This document shows positions 42,519 through 53,800 of a stretch of 54,431 bases of DNA, in pieces. The position numbers and the translations under genes are program-made. The notes under the pieces are model-generated. The model worked only from the letters and a program-made list of their open reading frames with translations. It made no database searches and was not told the origin of the DNA. Every line of letters starts with the position of its first letter. Positions within the stretch are counted from its first letter, which is position 1. The stretch comes from JBNKHG01 sp050290225 (lineage in GTDB: Bacteria > Pseudomonadota > Gammaproteobacteria > Pseudomonadales > Cellvibrionaceae), in the NCBI GenBank assembly GCA_050290225.1, contig JBNKHG010000046.1:1-54431 (forward strand), written 5' to 3'.

Positions 42519-44987
42519 ATGATCAACGCTGTGCTGAGTTCATTGCGTCGCCGTTTGTTAGGGTCCGCTGCGTGCGCTGTGGGTGTTCTTTCCTTGATCG
42601 TGTCGTCAGGTGCTTATTCAGAAGAGCGAAGTCTCAATATCAACTGGCAGTTTTTTCACGGTGATGTCCCGGGCGCTGAACACACGAATTTTGATGATAT
42701 CGGATGGCAATCCATTGTGGTTCCACATGATTGGTCAATCATGGATCGCAAAGGCCAGACCTCTCCGTTTGATCCCGGGGTTGTTGCGGGACAGGATTCC
42801 GGTTATCTGGCCGGCGGCGTCGGTTGGTACCGACGGCAGTTCGATTTATCGCCGGTTGACGCCATTAAATATATCCGGCTGAAGTTCGGTGCGATTTATA
42901 TGGACGCTGACATTTGGTTGAATGGCGAGCACGTGGCTTCACACCATTACGGATATACTCCATTTTCTATTGACCTGACGGACAAGGTGCGAGTGGGAAG
43001 AAACTTCTTATCTGTGAGAGTGAACCACGAGGATCCTTCGTCGCGTTGGTACGCTGGCTCAGGCATAATTCAGCCGGTATCGCTGGAACTACTGAATTGC
43101 GCTCACGTTAAACCGGATTCTGTTTTCGTAACAACCCCGGTTGTGACCGCCAAGAATAGCAACATCCATGTCAGAGCGGTTGTAAATCATTGTGGACAAG
43201 GCCCAAAGAAAGCACAGCTCGTATCACGGATTCTTGATGCGTCAAACGAAACAGTTTCGCGAATTGAGTCGCACCTTGAATTGAAATCTGGTGGCGAATC
43301 CGATTGGGAACAGTCTCTGAATTTAAAACATCCATTACTGTGGTCGATCGATAGCCCTAACCTGTACACGCTGGTGCAGGAAGTATTAATCGATGGTCGC
43401 ATTGTCGACAAACGGCGCACGCGCTTTGGTATTCGGCAGATTGAAATCAGCGCAAAGAAAGGGCTGCTGCTTAATGGCAAGCCAGTGGAGTTAAAAGGCG
43501 GCAATATTCATCACGACAATTATATGCTTGGGGCGGCCGGCTATCCTGATGCTGATGCACGGAAAGTTTTGCTGATGAAGCAAGCCGGTTACAACGCCAT
43601 TCGCATTGCGCACAACCCAGCCAGTCAAGCTACGCTAAACGCCGCAGATGAGCTGGGCATGCTCGTAATTAACGAAGCGTTTGATAGTTGGAACAAGAGT
43701 AAGCGGGATAAGGACTACTCGCGATTCTTCAGCGACGACTGGCAGTCGGATATCGATGCGCTTGTTATCGGTGGGCGAAATCACCCCAGTGTATTGTTCT
43801 GGAGTATCGGCAATGAAATTCCCGAGCAGGGCACCGATCTTGGTGTGGAGACAGGTATCGCCCTGGCCAATCGTGTACGTGCCCTTGATCCTACGCGGTC
43901 AGTGACCCAGGCGGTAAGTATCGACCCTCCCGCCAGTACCAGGCAGTTTGAGCCTCTTGATGTAGCGGGTTACAACTATCGCGGGCACTTGTTTGAAAGT
44001 GAGCATGCCGCAAACCCTGAACGTGTTATCTACTCTTCGGAGTCATTGCCAAAGGATGGGTTCAGCTATTGGCGGCTGGTGGAGAAGATGCAATCCGTTA
44101 TTGGTGACTTTGTGTGGACTTCCGTGGACTACCTTGGCGAATCGGGCATCGGCTGGATGGGGTACAGTCAGGATTGGCAAAAGCTCGGTCCATATCCGTG
44201 GCACTTGGCGTACTGTGGTGAAATTGATGCGACTGGCCGCAAACGACCTGCCGCTTATTATCGTCAGGTGTACTGGAGATCAGGGTTGGACCCGATTTCG
44301 ATCTTTGTACAACAGCCGGAAGGCACAGTCGATTTGCCGGACCGGTATTACTACGAGGTTGAGCAACCTCACCTGGATTGGTCTCTTGACGATGTCCACC
44401 CAAGCTGGACCTGGGCCGGGCAAGAGGGTAAGCCGCTGGATGTGGTGATTTACTCAGAGTTTCCAGAGGTTGAGCTGTTTCTTAATGGCAAAAGTCTGGG
44501 CAGGAAAGCGGTAAATCAGTCAACAGAATACAAAGCGGCATACGCGGTACCTTATACCCCCGGAACCTTGAAGGCAGTGGGGTATGAGGGCGGCCAGGCG
44601 AGGGGCAGTTGGCAGCTGCGGACCGCCGGTGCGCCAGCTTCGGCCAGGGTGCATGCCGATAGAACCCTGTTGCGAGCCAACGGGCAGGATCTGGCGTACG
44701 TGACGGTTGAGCTTGTCGATAACAACGGCACGCCTGTATACGACCAGACTGATGACCGGCAGGTAAGTGTAGAAGTAGAAGGACCAGGCAACGTCATAGG
44801 TGTGGGTAACGGCAACCCCATTGATGTCAGCAGCTTCCAGTCAGGCAGCAGAAAGACCTTTCATGGTCGTGTTGTTGCGGTGGTCAGGGCCGGGATGGAA
44901 GCCGGACCAGTCAAGGTGCGAATCGCAGTGGAAGGCCTGCCGGAACAGGATCTGTTACTGCATGTGACAGCGAGTGATCAAGTGTGA
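42519..44987 (+). CDS. GH2 family glycosidase, secreted (probable beta-galactosidase)
   Basis: An 822-residue GH2 enzyme. A signal peptide with an arginine-rich start (LRRRLLGSAACAVGVLSLIVSSGAYS) precedes the sugar-binding domain (NWQFFHGDVPGAE, PHDWSIMD), the immunoglobulin-like domain and the TIM barrel. Acid/base Glu433 lies in FWSIGNEIPEQ; the nucleophile is probably Glu508 in YSSESLPKDGF. The C-terminal part has a DUF4982-like and an Ig-like domain (ASARVHADRTLLRANGQDLAYVTVELVD). This architecture resembles the GH2 enzymes in xyloglucan loci that remove side-chain galactose. It starts the operon with the esterase and symporter, under the LacI-type operator at 42442. Confidence 0.88.
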   Translation: MINAVLSSLRRRLLGSAACAVGVLSLIVSSGAYSEERSLNINWQFFHGDVPGAEHTNFDDIGWQSIVVPHDWSIMDRKGQTSPFDPGVVAGQDSGYLAGGVGWYRRQFDLSPVDAIKYIRLKFGAIYMDADIWLNGEHVASHHYGYTPFSIDLTDKVRVGRNFLSVRVNHEDPSSRWYAGSGIIQPVSLELLNCAHVKPDSVFVTTPVVTAKNSNIHVRAVVNHCGQGPKKAQLVSRILDASNETVSRIESHLELKSGGESDWEQSLNLKHPLLWSIDSPNLYTLVQEVLIDGRIVDKRRTRFGIRQIEISAKKGLLLNGKPVELKGGNIHHDNYMLGAAGYPDADARKVLLMKQAGYNAIRIAHNPASQATLNAADELGMLVINEAFDSWNKSKRDKDYSRFFSDDWQSDIDALVIGGRNHPSVLFWSIGNEIPEQGTDLGVETGIALANRVRALDPTRSVTQAVSIDPPASTRQFEPLDVAGYNYRGHLFESEHAANPERVIYSSESLPKDGFSYWRLVEKMQSVIGDFVWTSVDYLGESGIGWMGYSQDWQKLGPYPWHLAYCGEIDATGRKRPAAYYRQVYWRSGLDPISIFVQQPEGTVDLPDRYYYEVEQPHLDWSLDDVHPSWTWAGQEGKPLDVVIYSEFPEVELFLNGKSLGRKAVNQSTEYKAAYAVPYTPGTLKAVGYEGGQARGSWQLRTAGAPASARVHADRTLLRANGQDLAYVTVELVDNNGTPVYDQTDDRQVSVEVEGPGNVIGVGNGNPIDVSSFQSGSRKTFHGRVVAVVRAGMEAGPVKVRIAVEGLPEQDLLLHVTASDQV

Positions 44988-45001
44988 GGTGCCGGGTAAC
45001 T

Positions 45002-46072
45002 ATGAGCCACATCATGACAATATTCTGCCATTACTGGCTGCGTCTGCTGGGACTGGTCGCGCTGACGTGCGCTATGTCAGCATACTCGGCCGAGGGGTCT
45101 GTGACCCCCCATACTCAGCCAGTAAAGACGGAGTACGTGACTGTCAGCAGTCCGGCACTGGCAGGTAATCTGGCCGGGGAGTCGACCGAGCGACAAGTAA
45201 TTGTCTACTTGCCGCCAGACTACGATAAACAGGCTGACCAGCGTTATCCGGTCGTTTACGCACTACACGGCTATGGCATGACCAGCGACAGCTTTGCTGG
45301 ACTGCTGCAAGCACCACACACGCTCGAGGCAGCTTTTGCCTCGGGCACGGCCGGAATGATTGTGGTGGTTCCCGATACACAAACGCGTCACAACGGATCG
45401 ATGTATTCAAGTTCGGTGACCATTGGGGACTGGGAAGGATTTATTGCCGACGACCTGGTTCAATATATTGACCGGCATTACCGAACCATTCCGAACCGAA
45501 ACAGTCGTGGTCTCGCCGGCCACTCCATGGGTGGATACGGGGCCACACGCATCGGCATGAAACGGCCAGATGTTTTTGGTGCGTTGTACATTATGAGTCC
45601 TTGCTGTTTATCCGCACGTGAGGCGCCACCGCCCAACGTATTGGCAACCCTCGCAAAACTTCAAGAGACAGATGACATTTCAAAACTGGACTTCCTGTCT
45701 CGCGCCACCCTGACTGTGGCAGCAGCCTGGTCGCCGAATCCGGACCGCCCGCCTTTTTATCTCGACCTTCCTACAGGCGACGAGGCGCATATTCACAGCG
45801 TGTTATGGCGCTGGGCTGCCAATGCGCCTTTGGTAATGATCGATCAGTACAGCTTCAATTTGCGTCGCTATCGCGCCATTGCGATGGATGTGGGAGATGA
45901 GGACTATCTGCGTGTAGATGCCAAGGCACTGAATCAGCGTATGACGGAACTTGGGGTGATATCGGATTTTCAAGTCTATCCAGGCGACCACGGCAACCGG
46001 GTGGGGCAGAGATTTCAGAGCCATGTACTGCCGTTTTTCGGTAAGGTTCTGGCGGTTGATAGTGCTCGTTAG
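45002..46072 (+). CDS. secreted esterase of the CE1/esterase D type
   Basis: A 356-residue alpha/beta-hydrolase; I take the ATG at 45002 (a GTG at 44984 overlaps the GH2 stop). A signal peptide ends near ALTCAMSAYSA. Landmarks: VIVYLPPDYDKQADQRYPVVYALHGYG, VVPDTQTRHNGSMYSS, and the nucleophile elbow GLAGHSMGGYGA with Ser175; the C-terminal histidine is in YPGDHGNRV. Enzymes of this type include feruloyl and acetyl esterases acting on plant polysaccharides. It lies between GH2 and the symporter in one operon, so it likely removes acyl groups from oligosaccharides in the periplasm. Confidence 0.85.
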   Translation: MSHIMTIFCHYWLRLLGLVALTCAMSAYSAEGSVTPHTQPVKTEYVTVSSPALAGNLAGESTERQVIVYLPPDYDKQADQRYPVVYALHGYGMTSDSFAGLLQAPHTLEAAFASGTAGMIVVVPDTQTRHNGSMYSSSVTIGDWEGFIADDLVQYIDRHYRTIPNRNSRGLAGHSMGGYGATRIGMKRPDVFGALYIMSPCCLSAREAPPPNVLATLAKLQETDDISKLDFLSRATLTVAAAWSPNPDRPPFYLDLPTGDEAHIHSVLWRWAANAPLVMIDQYSFNLRRYRAIAMDVGDEDYLRVDAKALNQRMTELGVISDFQVYPGDHGNRVGQRFQSHVLPFFGKVLAVDSAR

Positions 46073-46184
46073 TGTGTACTTGCTTTAAAGAATCAATATC
46101 AGCGTTACAGCGCTGAAATAGGCAAATGTTGTTGATGAATAATGAAAAGTTCATCGACGGATAATAATGACTGGAGCAATGAGT

Positions 46185-47741
46185 ATGACATTGTCAAATT
46201 TGGATTGGGTGGTTTTCGCCTTTTACTGTGTCGTGTTGATCACGCTGGCCTGGTGGGTTTCACGGGAGCGGGCTGATCATGATAAAGACAGTTCAGATTA
46301 TTTTTTGGCGAGTAAGGCCTTGCCCTGGTGGGCCGTGGGTGCATCACTGATTGCCGCGAATATTTCTGCGGAACAGATCATTGGCATGTCGGGTTCCGGT
46401 TATGCCATAGGTCTCGCCATCGCCTCTTATGAATGGATGGCGGCGATTACGTTGATCATTGTGGGGAAATATTTTCTACCGATTTTTCTGGAAAAGAAAA
46501 TCTATACGATGCCACAGTTCCTGGCGCAGCGTTTCGATAAGCGTGTACAGCTGGTGATGGCCATTTTCTGGCTGGCTGTGTACGTATTTGTAAACCTGAC
46601 ATCGGTCTTGTATCTGGGTGCACTGGCCATTAACACCATCGCCGGAATCGATATGACTTATGGCATGGTCTTCCTTGCCCTTTTCTCATTGGCCTATTCA
46701 TTGTATGGCGGATTGAAAGCGGTTGCGCTTACCGACTTGCTGCAGGTTGCGTTACTGGTGACAGGCGGTTTACTGGTTACCTACCTGGCCCTTGATAAGG
46801 TGTCAGATGGTGCTGGTGCGATAGCCGGTTTTGGCATTCTGCTGGAAAAAACACCGGGGAGTTTCGACATGATATTGTCACCAGAGCATGAGGATTATAT
46901 CAGTCTGCCCGGCCTTTCCGTTCTTTTGGGGGGGATGTGGATTATTAACCTGTGCTACTGGGGTTTTAATCAGTACATCACCCAGCGAGCGCTGGCGGCC
47001 AAGAGCCTGGGCGAAGCACAGAAAGGTATCGTTTTTGCTGCTTTCCTGAAATTGTTAATGCCACTACTGGTTGTGTTACCTGGTATTGCCGCCGTGGTAT
47101 TAATGCCGGATCTGAGCCGACCTGACCAGGCCTACCCAGAGTTGATGAAACTGGTTCCCTCGGGGTTGCTCGGCCTGACCTTCGCGGCGTTGGTGGCTGC
47201 GGTTGCCTCCTCGCTGAGTTCAATGGCGAACAGTGTGTCTACTATTTTTACGATGGACGTGTATCCGCAGCTGGTTAAGAGTAAACCTTCCGAGCATCAA
47301 TTGGTCGTGGTGGGGCGGCTGGTGGCGCTCAGTGCGATGATTGTGGCCATGCTGCTTGCGGATCCACTATTGGGCAAGATGGAACAGGCCTTCCAGTATA
47401 TTCAGGAATTTACGGGTTTCTTCACACCGGGAATTGCCGCTATATTTTTGCTGGGCTTTTTCTACAAGCGTGCCAATGCAACGTCGGCACTCGTCGCGGG
47501 TGTGGGCTCTGTGGTTTTGTCACTGTTGGCGTACCTGTTCTGGCCGACATTGCCATTTATGGATCGCATGGGGCTGGTCTTTCTGGCGTGTCTGGTGCTG
47601 GGGGTCTTGGTGGCGGATCGCGCGCCTGTGGCCAAGGCGATTGATATCTCTGAGGTCAGTTTTTCTACCCATCGCAGCTATCGGGTGGCAGCACCCTGTA
47701 TTGCATTGATTTTGACGGCGCTCTACACCACTTGGTGGTAA
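46185..47741 (+). CDS. sodium:sugar symporter (SSS family, SglT-like)
   Basis: A 518-residue transporter; of three nearby ATG codons, 46185 has GGAG at eight bases. It has about 14 membrane helices with the SSS signatures SDYFLASKALPWWAVGASLIAANISAEQIIGMSGSGYAIGLAIASYEWMAA, GGLKAVALTDLLQ and INLCYWGFNQYITQRALAAKS, and the sodium-site SSLSSMANSVSTIFTMDVY. SglT and related proteins import glucose, galactose or other monosaccharides with Na+. It would take up the galactose released by the GH2 enzymes. It ends the operon, before a strong terminator. Confidence 0.88.
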   Translation: MTLSNLDWVVFAFYCVVLITLAWWVSRERADHDKDSSDYFLASKALPWWAVGASLIAANISAEQIIGMSGSGYAIGLAIASYEWMAAITLIIVGKYFLPIFLEKKIYTMPQFLAQRFDKRVQLVMAIFWLAVYVFVNLTSVLYLGALAINTIAGIDMTYGMVFLALFSLAYSLYGGLKAVALTDLLQVALLVTGGLLVTYLALDKVSDGAGAIAGFGILLEKTPGSFDMILSPEHEDYISLPGLSVLLGGMWIINLCYWGFNQYITQRALAAKSLGEAQKGIVFAAFLKLLMPLLVVLPGIAAVVLMPDLSRPDQAYPELMKLVPSGLLGLTFAALVAAVASSLSSMANSVSTIFTMDVYPQLVKSKPSEHQLVVVGRLVALSAMIVAMLLADPLLGKMEQAFQYIQEFTGFFTPGIAAIFLLGFFYKRANATSALVAGVGSVVLSLLAYLFWPTLPFMDRMGLVFLACLVLGVLVADRAPVAKAIDISEVSFSTHRSYRVAAPCIALILTALYTTWW

Positions 47742-47788
47742 CCATTTTTACAAGTATGTTTTTGCAGGTTTTGTAGCGCCTTGCCTGA

Positions 47789-47819
47789 ATGGCCCCGTTC
47801 TTCGGGGCCATGTTTTTTT
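47789..47819 (+). terminator. strong rho-independent terminator
   Basis: A nine-base G+C-rich stem ATGGCCCCG/CGGGGCCAT with a TTCTT loop (47789-47811) followed by a run of seven T (47813-47819). It ends the GH2-esterase-symporter operon, 47 bases after the symporter stop. Confidence 0.92.
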
Positions 47820-47978
47820 GACTGTGTCATCAGCCGTTGAGATAACACTGTGAACGCGAACTGGCTCTGGATGCCTTAGTATATAAGTACAGAAACCGGA
47901 CAAGGCGACAAAAAAAATATGTATATAAAACGTTGTAATTTCAATCGACTGATTAAAGCCCATTGGATGGAGAAAGCG

Positions 47979-50801
47979 ATGACGTTTCGATTCCTGTTTG
48001 TACTTTTACTTCTGGCCCTGGGCAGCCAGTCAATGGCCGATTCCACGGAAGTTCAATATCTCAGCGGGGTTGATAAGGACAATACCGTTGCGTGGCAGTT
48101 TCATGTCAGCGGCGGTCGCAACGGTGGGGTGTGGAGCACTATTCCCGTTCCCTCCAACTGGGAAACACAGGGTTTTGGCACCTATCGCTATTGGAGCGAC
48201 TGGGCGGGTGAGCCAGCACCGGATAAAGAAGGTCTTTACCGGCATACGTTTTCCGTGCCGCAAGCGTGGCAAGGCCGTGCGATCAGCATTGTCTTTGGCG
48301 GCGTTATGACTGATGCCGAAGTGCATATCAACGGCGTTCCTGCCGGCCCGGTGCACCAGGGCGGGATGTATGAATTTCGTTATGAAATCAGTGATCTTCT
48401 GCGCTATGGCGAAGACAACCAGCTCGAAGTCAGGGTAACTCGCTATTCCTCCAACAAGTCAATCAACCTGGCAGAACGGCGGGCTGATTTTTGGGTGCTG
48501 AGTGGTATCTATCGTCCGGTGTGGCTTGAGGCAAAACCCTCTCAGCATATTGAACGTGTGGCCCTGAATGCCCGCCACACCGGTGAGTTTAATGCCGAAG
48601 TGCAGTTTGGCGGGGTCGCAACGGCTGATAAGGTTGTTGTACGCGTAATGGATTTGGCTGGGAAATCCGTAGGGCGTTCAGTCACCGTTGATGTGGCTCC
48701 AGAACAGCAACACGTGAATGTTTCAGCGCGTTTTAGTGATGTTATTCCCTGGAGTGCAGAACAGCCGCAACGTTATAAAGCCAGCGTTGAACTCAAGCGT
48801 GGACGTAAAACCTTGCATCGTGTGGAAGAGGTCTTTGGCTTTCGCTCGGTTGAGGTACGCCCGCGTGACGGCTTGTATGTCAACGGCACGAAAGTCAGAT
48901 TAAAAGGTGTAAACCGCCATTCGTTTTGGCCTGATTCCGGGCGCACCACCAGTGCAACGGTAAGTCGCAAAGACGTCGAGCTGATTAAGTCGATGAATAT
49001 GAATGCGGTTCGAGTCGCTCACGCGCCACCCGATAAACACTTTCTGGAGATGGCTGATGAGCTGGGCCTGTACGTGATTAATGAGCTGACCGGCTGGCAG
49101 GATGCCTACGATACCGAAGCCGGCCGGCCGCTGGTGAAAGAGATGATCCTGCGTGATCACAATCATCCGTCTATCATTATCTGGGCAAACGGTAACGAAG
49201 GCGGATGGAACAGAGAGCTGGACGCTGATTATGGACGCTGGGATTTGCAACAGCGCCCGGTTATCCACCCCTGGGATTTTTTTGGGGGCATTGACACTTC
49301 GCACTATGAAAGCCTGGATTGTTGTGTCGACAGCCTGTTTGGCGGATCGGAATTGTTTATGCCCACCGAATTCCTGCATGCATTGTATGACGGTGGTGCC
49401 GGTGCCGGGCTAGATGACTGGTGGAACAAGATGTTGCGCAGCCCGTTAGCCGTTGGGGGATTTATCTGGTCGTTTGCCGACGAGGGTCTGGTGCGTGATG
49501 ATCAATCCGGTGCGATAGATACGGCGGGTAACTCCGCTGCAGACGGTATTTTAGGCCCTTACCGGGAAAAGGAGGGCAGTTATTATGCGGTGCGGGAAAT
49601 ATGGTCGCCGATATACCTGCCATTAAGTGAAACCAGTCAGTTGGTCGAGTCTTTTGATGGCGTATTGCGTGTCGAAAACCGTTACGACGAGACCAGTCTG
49701 AACGCGGTGAATTTTAGCTGGGAGTTATGGGATTTTGCTGGCCCGGCCAAGTCCGGTGCAGGCCATGCCGTGCGTCACAAGGGGCGCGTGACTTCTCCCG
49801 ATATAGCACCCGGGCAGCCTGGTAAGATAGCGCTGAATCTTCCCAAAACCTGGCGCGACAACGACGCGCTGGTGCTGTCGGCAACTGATCAGCACGGACG
49901 GTTGATCAATACCTGGTCGTGGATGATCACAACACCCTATAACGTTGCGCAGCGCTCGGTGTCCAAAGATGGGCCCGGGGCTGTGGATGTGAATGAGCAA
50001 TCCGCCTATTACGAACTGCGCTCAGGTGAATTGGCGTTGCGCATTGATAAAAAGACCGGCCGCTTGGCCAGTGTTAAGCGCGGCGACAAACAGGTGTCAC
50101 TGACAAATGGTCCACGGTTGGTCAGTGGAACAGAGCAGCTAGCAAAGATTTCCCTGGGTTGGAATGGCAAAACCCCGGTTGTGCGTGCTGAATATGAAGG
50201 GAACTTGCGTCACGTGGAGTGGCGTTTGCATTCCAGCGGCTGGCTGCAGATGAATTACGCTTACCAGTTTCCCGGTATGCACAGAGAAAATTATCTGGGC
50301 GTCACTTTTGATTACCCCGAGGAAGAGGTGTTGGGCATGCACTGGCTTGGTCGGGGCCCCTACCGCGTGTGGAAAAACCGCCTTAAAGGTGTGACCTTTG
50401 ACGTATGGCACAATGACTACAACGATACGGTGACGGGGCAGTCCTGGGATTACCCTGAATTTAAGGGGTTTTATAGAAACGTCAACTGGGCGGTTCTGGA
50501 AACCCGTGAGCTCCCCATTACCATGGTGACCAGCTCGGAAAATACCTATTTCCGTATTTTCACACCACGCGAGGCGGCGGCTCCAATGGCCTCGCATGTG
50601 GAGTTCCCCGCTGGCGATATTTCATTTCTGCAAGGCATTGCGCCAATGGGAACCAAGTTCTACCCAGCCGCAGAACATGGTCCCCAGGGTGGGCCGAACC
50701 GGGTAGCCCGCCTCGGTCGATGGGTTCAGGATGAAATGTATTTTTACTTTGGTGATTTGTCCGCCGCTACGGATGATAACCACGCTAAGGAAGGACAGTA
50801 G
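47979..50801 (+). CDS. GH2 family glycosidase, secreted (second)
   Basis: A 940-residue GH2 enzyme from the ATG at 47979 (GGAGAAAG before it); the frame opens 20 codons earlier. It has a signal peptide ending SQSMA, then the GH2 sugar-binding fold (PVPSNWETQGFGTYRY), two Ig-like domains and a barrel. Acid/base Glu407 in IIWANGNEGGWN and nucleophile candidate Glu464 in FMPTEFLHALYDGG. The C-terminal beta-sandwich (YFRIFTPREAAA) resembles the small chain domain of beta-galactosidases. It is divergent from the LacZ type and the precise substrate cannot be fixed. It sits just seven bases before the third GH2 gene. Confidence 0.85.
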   Translation: MTFRFLFVLLLLALGSQSMADSTEVQYLSGVDKDNTVAWQFHVSGGRNGGVWSTIPVPSNWETQGFGTYRYWSDWAGEPAPDKEGLYRHTFSVPQAWQGRAISIVFGGVMTDAEVHINGVPAGPVHQGGMYEFRYEISDLLRYGEDNQLEVRVTRYSSNKSINLAERRADFWVLSGIYRPVWLEAKPSQHIERVALNARHTGEFNAEVQFGGVATADKVVVRVMDLAGKSVGRSVTVDVAPEQQHVNVSARFSDVIPWSAEQPQRYKASVELKRGRKTLHRVEEVFGFRSVEVRPRDGLYVNGTKVRLKGVNRHSFWPDSGRTTSATVSRKDVELIKSMNMNAVRVAHAPPDKHFLEMADELGLYVINELTGWQDAYDTEAGRPLVKEMILRDHNHPSIIIWANGNEGGWNRELDADYGRWDLQQRPVIHPWDFFGGIDTSHYESLDCCVDSLFGGSELFMPTEFLHALYDGGAGAGLDDWWNKMLRSPLAVGGFIWSFADEGLVRDDQSGAIDTAGNSAADGILGPYREKEGSYYAVREIWSPIYLPLSETSQLVESFDGVLRVENRYDETSLNAVNFSWELWDFAGPAKSGAGHAVRHKGRVTSPDIAPGQPGKIALNLPKTWRDNDALVLSATDQHGRLINTWSWMITTPYNVAQRSVSKDGPGAVDVNEQSAYYELRSGELALRIDKKTGRLASVKRGDKQVSLTNGPRLVSGTEQLAKISLGWNGKTPVVRAEYEGNLRHVEWRLHSSGWLQMNYAYQFPGMHRENYLGVTFDYPEEEVLGMHWLGRGPYRVWKNRLKGVTFDVWHNDYNDTVTGQSWDYPEFKGFYRNVNWAVLETRELPITMVTSSENTYFRIFTPREAAAPMASHVEFPAGDISFLQGIAPMGTKFYPAAEHGPQGGPNRVARLGRWVQDEMYFYFGDLSAATDDNHAKEGQ

Positions 50802-50807
50802 TCAATA

Positions 50808-53800
50808 ATGGGCGCTAAGAAATTAAGGTATCGATGCGGTGGGCGTAGCTCCCGCGTAATTACGGGGCTGCTCAAGCAAAGCGTGTGTGGTTATAAACGT
50901 TTAGGCCGGAATGTTGTCTATGGCCTGGCAGCTTTTTGTCTGTCAGCCTGCAACGCGGTTGAGTCAACGGACAAGCCGGTGGTATCGGCAGCGCCCCGTG
51001 AAGCCTTGACGAACCCCGAAATGTTTGCAATTAACCGGGAGCCGGCCAGAGCCAGTTTTTTTGCCTACGAGAACGATGCGCTGGCGGCGGCAGGCAATCC
51101 GCAGAATTCAGCGCGTTTCCTGTCGCTCAACGGCAAATGGAAATTTCATTGGGTCAGTAAACCAGCGGACCGGCCTGCGGATTTCTATCGCGAAGATTTT
51201 GATGATTCGGGATGGGCCAGTATTGAGGTGCCCGGCAATATCGAAAGGCAGGGTTATGGAACGCCGCACTATGTCAACATTGACTATGTGTTCCCGGCCA
51301 ATCAGCCGTTGATTCCCGCTGACTACAACCCGGTGGGGTCCTATGTTAAAACGTTTACTCTGCCTGAAACCTGGCGTGATCATCAGGTTTACATTCATCT
51401 GGGCGCCGTCAATTCCGCTTTCTATATTTACCTGAACGGTCACGAAATCGGTTACAGCGAAGACGCCAAATTGCCCGCAGAATTTGACCTGTCGCCCTAT
51501 TTGCAACCGGGACAAAACCGACTCGCCGTGGAAGTCTACCGCTGGGCCGATGGCAGTTATCTGGAAGATCAGGATGGCTGGAGCCTCAGTGGTATTGAGC
51601 GCGACGTCTACCTGTTCGCCCGACCGCACATTCATATTCAGGATTTTGCCATTACCGCCGACTGGGACCCGCAACACCAGCAGGGTACCTTGGTAGCGAG
51701 TGTCGACATTGCCGGTAAGCGCAAGCTGGCAGAAAACCATTCTCTGCAGCTGACCCTCAGTGATGGTGAAACAGTGCTGTATCGTGCCGACAAACCCGTG
51801 GCTGATCCGGGGCAGTCTGTCGGGTTCAGGCGTGAACTTCCGGCCATCGCGCCCTGGAGCGCCGAAGCGCCAAAGCTGTACAACCTGAGCCTTGTGTTGC
51901 AAGACGGTGCGGGCAAGGTTGTTGAGGCGGTGAGTCAAACGGTGGGTTTCCGACGGGCAGAAATGCGTGCTGGTCAGTTTGTTGTCAATGGCCGCGCCAT
52001 CACCCTTCGGGGGGTCAACCGGGTTGAGCACCACCCAACCCGTGGGCGTGCGGTAACACGGCAGATCATGGAGCAGGATATGCGCTTGATGAAGGAGAAT
52101 AACATCAATGCGGTTCGTACCTCGCACTTTCCCAACGATCCTTATTGGTACGAATTGGCCGACCGCTATGGGCTTTACATTCTCGACGAGGCAAACATCG
52201 AGTCCCACCAGTATCGTGACATGGGTGACGCCAAACCCCGGGAATTAGTGACGACAAGTGACGAGGCCTATCGCGCGAAATTTCAACTCGGTTACCAGCC
52301 CGAATGGATCGCTGCGCATCTGGCGCGAGTCTCTCGCATGGTTGAGCGTGACAAGAACCATCCGTCAGTCGTGCTATGGTCACTGGGTAATGAGGCCGGT
52401 ATGGGGCCGGCCTTTGAACAGGCTACGCGCTGGATCAGGGCAAACGATCCGAGCCGTCCTGTCACTTACGGTGGTAATGGCCAGGGCCTTGAGCACTATA
52501 GCTATGTGGATATTTACACGCCCATGTATCTACCACCTGATGCCATGGCGGATTATGTCAAGGTGCCCCGTGATAAACCGATGATTCAGCTGGAATATGC
52601 CCATGCCATGGGCAACAGCATGGGCGCACTCGATGCCTATTGGGCGCTGATATACGCCGAGCCACAATTGCAGGGTGGTTTCATCTGGGACTGGGTTGAC
52701 CAGACGTTTTTGGAAACCGACGACCGTGGCCGTCACTACTGGGGTTATGGTGGGGATTACAACGACGGTAGAAACGATGGCAACTTTCTGGCCAATGGTC
52801 TGATTCAGTCCGACCGCACACCAAACCCCCATCTGGCCCAAGTGAAAAAGGTCTACCAGCCCATTTATTTTACGGGTTTCGATGAGCAGGCCGGTACCCT
52901 TGAAATCGCCAGTCACTATGATTTCGTCGACACGGCGCATCTTCGATACGAATACGTCATTCAGGAAGATGGGGTGGACATTCAGTCTGGTACCCTTGCG
53001 CTTCCCGTAATCAAAGCGGGGGAGACCAGGCGTGTTGAATTGAGTGTGCCCGCCTTTTCGAAAGTGCCCGGGCGGGAGTACCACCTGATGATTCGTGCGC
53101 TACAAGCGCAGCAGGAAAATCTCGCACCAGAAGGGCATCTTATCGCCTGGGGACAGTTTCCGCTGGCCTCTGCAGGCGCGATGGCTGCTGCGGCTAAGGT
53201 TGAGGGGGCGTTGCAACTAAAAAATCAGGGTGGCTATACAGAGATATCCGGTAATGGCTTCGCCATGCGTTTTTCCCGACAAAGTGGGGTGCTGACCTCT
53301 TTGAAAGTGCAAGGTATTGAGGTGATAGAAGAAGGCCCCACTGGCAATTTCTGGCGTATCCCCACCGACAACGACCGTGGCTGGGGCATGTATTACAAAC
53401 TGGCAGTCTGGAATGACGCCAGCGTGAACCGGCGCCTTGAAAACTTCGAGGTGAGTCAGGTTGGATCATCACAGGTTGACGTGAAAACGGCCTTCACGCT
53501 GGGTGACAACCTGGCGACCTTCGAACTGAATTATACCATTCAGGCCAATGGCGACACCGATATTGAGGCGCGGCTTGTGCCGCAGAAAGTCTTGCCCATC
53601 ATCCCGCGAGTGGGTCTGCAACTGCAGATGCCAGCAGGCTTCCAGGCGTTGGCATGGTTTGGCCGGGGCCCGGGAGAAAGTTATTCGGATCGGAAAAGCG
53701 GATACCCTATTGGCCGCTATCAGGGCCGGGTTAAAGACCAGCTGCATGATTACTCCCGCCCTCAGGAAACCGGTAACAAAACGGATGTGCGCTGGGTAAG

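Noticed and set aside
46098..46118. TCAGCG/CGCTGA stem between esterase and symporter as a terminator
   Set aside because: No T-run follows and the genes are close enough to be one operon; at most an RNA processing element.
50891..50904. TATAAACGTTTAGG inside the third GH2 gene as a further LacI-type operator
   Set aside because: It lacks the outer TG and CA of the consensus, lies within coding sequence and has no promoter boxes at the right distance.
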